This document shows, piece by piece, positions 41,186 to 42,746 of a DNA stretch of 42,746 bases (position 1 is the stretch's first letter; the number at the start of each line of letters is the position of its first letter). This stretch comes from Hypsibius dujardini (lineage: Eukaryota > Tardigrada > Eutardigrada > Parachela > Hypsibiidae). Position numbers and translations under genes: made by a program. Under the pieces are notes generated by a model. The model saw only the letters and a list, made by a program, of their open reading frames with translations. It did not search any database and had not been told where the DNA came from. The DNA is taken from positions 1 to 42,746 of the forward strand of contig LRSR01014648.1 of the NCBI GenBank assembly GCA_001579985.1, in the 5' to 3' direction.

Positions 41186-41330
41186 TCGAGGGTGGAAGAG
41201 GAGAAGAAGGGCGAATGCGTTAAGTGCAAGGGCGGAGTGTTCCATCCCCAAGGACGCCGTGAAGTGTGACAAGTGCCATAAGATGTTCCATTTCAAGACA
41301 TGTCTGAACCCTCTCAGTACGTTAGGGGGT

Positions 41331-41942
41331 AAATCAGTTCGGCTTTTGGATGATGCACAGATAGGGCTGCAGAAACTTCAACAGAGCCAGTAGACAGACA
41401 AAAGACTCAAGGATCAACCGTAAACAATAAGTGGAAAGTTGAAATCAATGAACGGTCAAGTCAACTCATCATTCAACCATAGACAACTGCGCAAGATTGC
41501 AAGAAACTATAAATCAACCAATCAACCATACACCACACTGTAAAACTAATGCACCAATCAACGAATCAACCATACACTGCACTGTAAAACTGATGTACCA
41601 CCAGCAGATAATTATGTTGCGTCTCCAGGGATTTTTTCATGTCCTCACGCGTGATAATATTGTTTCAAGGAAATTTGATAATCTGCTGCAACCGATTGTT
41701 TGGACTGATTTTTTTGAATCTTTCGGATTGCTTTAGCTGGAGAAGATTTGAGCGAGTTGACTGGCCCTTTTGTACTGTACTTAAGCGTGATACACTTTTG
41801 GCCAGAAAAACCAGGACGCTCGATTTGTCACGAGGCAATTTGTTACCACAAGACTGCAGGCTATACAAGAAAGTGCTTTGATTTGAGTATGAAATGTGCA
41901 GTGTGCAGTGTGCGGTGTGCAGTGTGCGGTGCGGTGCGGTGA
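41331..41942. other. Spacer with two short tandem repeats
   Basis: A block with CAACCATACACCACACTGTAAAACT is present twice, about 50 bp apart (41520-41600). A GTGCAGTGTGCGGTGC-type minisatellite (41893-41942) ends exactly where DnaJ homology begins. No gene was seen. Confidence 0.55.
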
Positions 41943-42106
41943 GCAACAACCTCAAGGAGTCGTGTGTGCGTGAACGCGCCTACAAGGAGAACGTCATGTG
42001 TCGTGGCCGGATATACGAGAATCTCAACTCGTCCAAAAAGGCCGAGAACTGGAGACACCGTCGTGTGATACGCTCTCACGGGCTTATAACAAATTAGCTT
42101 CAGTGT
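41943..42106 (+). pseudogene. DnaJ C-terminal fragment (third copy)
   Basis: It begins AACAACCTCAAGGAGTCG, in the middle of exon 3 of the other copies, and encodes NLKESCVRERAYKENVM. A one-base deletion after GGCCGG shifts the frame, so the DUF1977 end is not translated in phase; the nucleotide match continues through TTATAACAAATTAGCTTCAG to the old stop. Nothing upstream of this point is present. Confidence 0.8.
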
Positions 42107-42746
42107 GATTTTTTGGTTTAAAACACTCTTGTCTGCATACACACAGTAGTTGCTCCGTTTTTGTCGCTATTTTAAGGCTGAATTCCGAATTATTTGTTCA
42201 ATCGTACGTGTGACTGATCATTGTTTTCAGACATTTGCTTTCGAGGAACCGGTTGCGTGTTTCTGGATTACTCTCTTTCTCTTTCTCGGTTTTGTGGTTT
42301 CTGTGCTGACATTGTTACTTTGTGCTTTTATTTTGTGTTATAATTATAACCAATTCGCATCTCTGTAACATTGTTAATATCCGACGTATCTTTTCGTATA
42401 GCGCCTGCACTCGATGATAAGAGTGCTCATCACACAAGCTCCGTCGGAATTGGATAAAGTACAATTGAATCGACGAAGATTGCACACGTTTGTTTGCAGT
42501 TGCATGTGATATGGCTATCTAAAGTCCCGATAACTTAGTCCACTCAGTTTACTATGACTTTGTAGCCAGTGCGCTCCGCTTGTAATAAATTTTGCAAATA
42601 ACTTTCCGGTCTTCCATATTGCTTCCTACACTGCAAACATTTTAACTGCGAGGACTAACGTCTTTGGGTCGAACTTCAATGGGAGTTGTGTACGCTAGCT
42701 TGAAATTTATCTACTTTTTTACCATCATTGCTTGCCTCCAATACTT
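42107..42746 (+). promoter_or_regulatory. Conserved 5' flank of a further kinase copy
   Basis: Aligned with the three kinase 5' flanks: GACTGATCATTGTTTTCAGA, AACTTTCCGGTCTTCC, TGCGAGGACTAACG, GGGTCGAACTTCAATGGG and GTGTACGCTAGCT near 42699. In the other copies the ATG follows the last block by about 75 bp, so the next kinase should start some 30-45 bp beyond the window end. Confidence 0.55.

Larger units (their letters stand above)
40079..41330 (+). pseudogene. PHF14-like multi-PHD-finger gene, fragment
   Basis: Exon A (about 40079-40273, GTAGGT donor) encodes CSICLWDEYDMEADAVVQCD followed by SCGVAVHEACYGV, the start of a PHD finger, and ends Met-Pro-Trp where PHF14 continues to Phe-Cys. Exon B (40570-41084) encodes a charged helix-rich segment (DYLERMEVAKREREEFGKAR), then after a frame shift a second PHD: CKACKSTAIPQRMVQCGDCH, LKCLDP and CRTCARK. 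A C-tract one base short breaks its frame. Exon C (about 41189-41320) has ECVKCKGGV, then after another shift CDKCHKMFHFKTC, a third PHD. PHF14-type proteins read unmodified histone H3 tails in the nucleus. Exons for the extended finger after PHD1 are missing, so this is a decayed partial copy. Confidence 0.6.

Overview
The window looks like nuclear DNA of an invertebrate metazoan. Genes are broken by short GT-AG introns (57-290 bp). Recognisable families are animal ones: a SPEN-type SPOC domain, a DNAJB12/B14-type ER co-chaperone, a drebrin-like (DBNL/Abp1) SH3 tail, a PHF14-like multi-PHD protein and a SET-domain protein. The DNA is full of tetranucleotide repeats, foldback elements and short inverted-repeat elements. 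I cannot name the species or phylum. No bacterial operons, rRNA, convincing tRNA or CRISPR array were seen.

The backbone is a tandem, segmentally duplicated locus. The ancestral unit reads DnaJ gene (+), then about 0.6-0.7 kb of conserved 5' flank, then a large intronless kinase gene (+, about 2.88 kb, 958-960 codons), then an AT-rich 3' flank holding a piece of a SPEN-like exon, then a fragment of an unidentified minus-strand gene, then the next DnaJ. Kinase copies lie at 939-1843 (third domain only), 1874-3538 (part of domain 2 plus domain 3), 10056-12932 (intact), 16061-18943 (intact) and 35118-38000 (domain 1 damaged, one in-frame stop). The 5' flank of a further copy fills 42107-42746; its start codon should lie a few tens of bases beyond the window. 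Copies 2 and 3 start 6005 bp apart, which gives the unit length.

Each full kinase protein has three kinase-fold domains in series. The first two have lost catalytic residues. The third keeps the Gly-rich loop, the VAIK lysine, an HKDLKGxN catalytic loop, a DVD (or DLD) version of DFG, and SPE. This suggests a multi-pseudokinase regulator fused to one active kinase, expanded in tandem.

Region by region: 0-3.5 kb, two truncated kinase copies joined by a deletion; 4.6-5.6 kb, the 3' exons of a SPEN-like gene; 6.2-7.7 kb, a 1.5 kb foldback element; 7.7-21.1 kb, repeat units carrying kinase copies 2 and 3, with DnaJ, SPEN and minus-strand remnants; 21.1-33.4 kb, an accessory island with a decayed SET gene, an unknown gene with a Gly-Leu-Glu-Leu repeat, several MITE-like elements and an 85-bp satellite in both orientations; 33.8-38.4 kb, a DnaJ pseudogene and kinase copy 4; 38.4-41.3 kb, 3' exons of drebrin-like and PHD-finger genes; 41.9-42.7 kb, a DnaJ fragment and the next kinase 5' flank. 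Most non-kinase genes are 3'-terminal fragments with frame breaks, while two kinase copies stay open over 2.9 kb. That contrast argues for real decay of the passengers and selection on the kinases.
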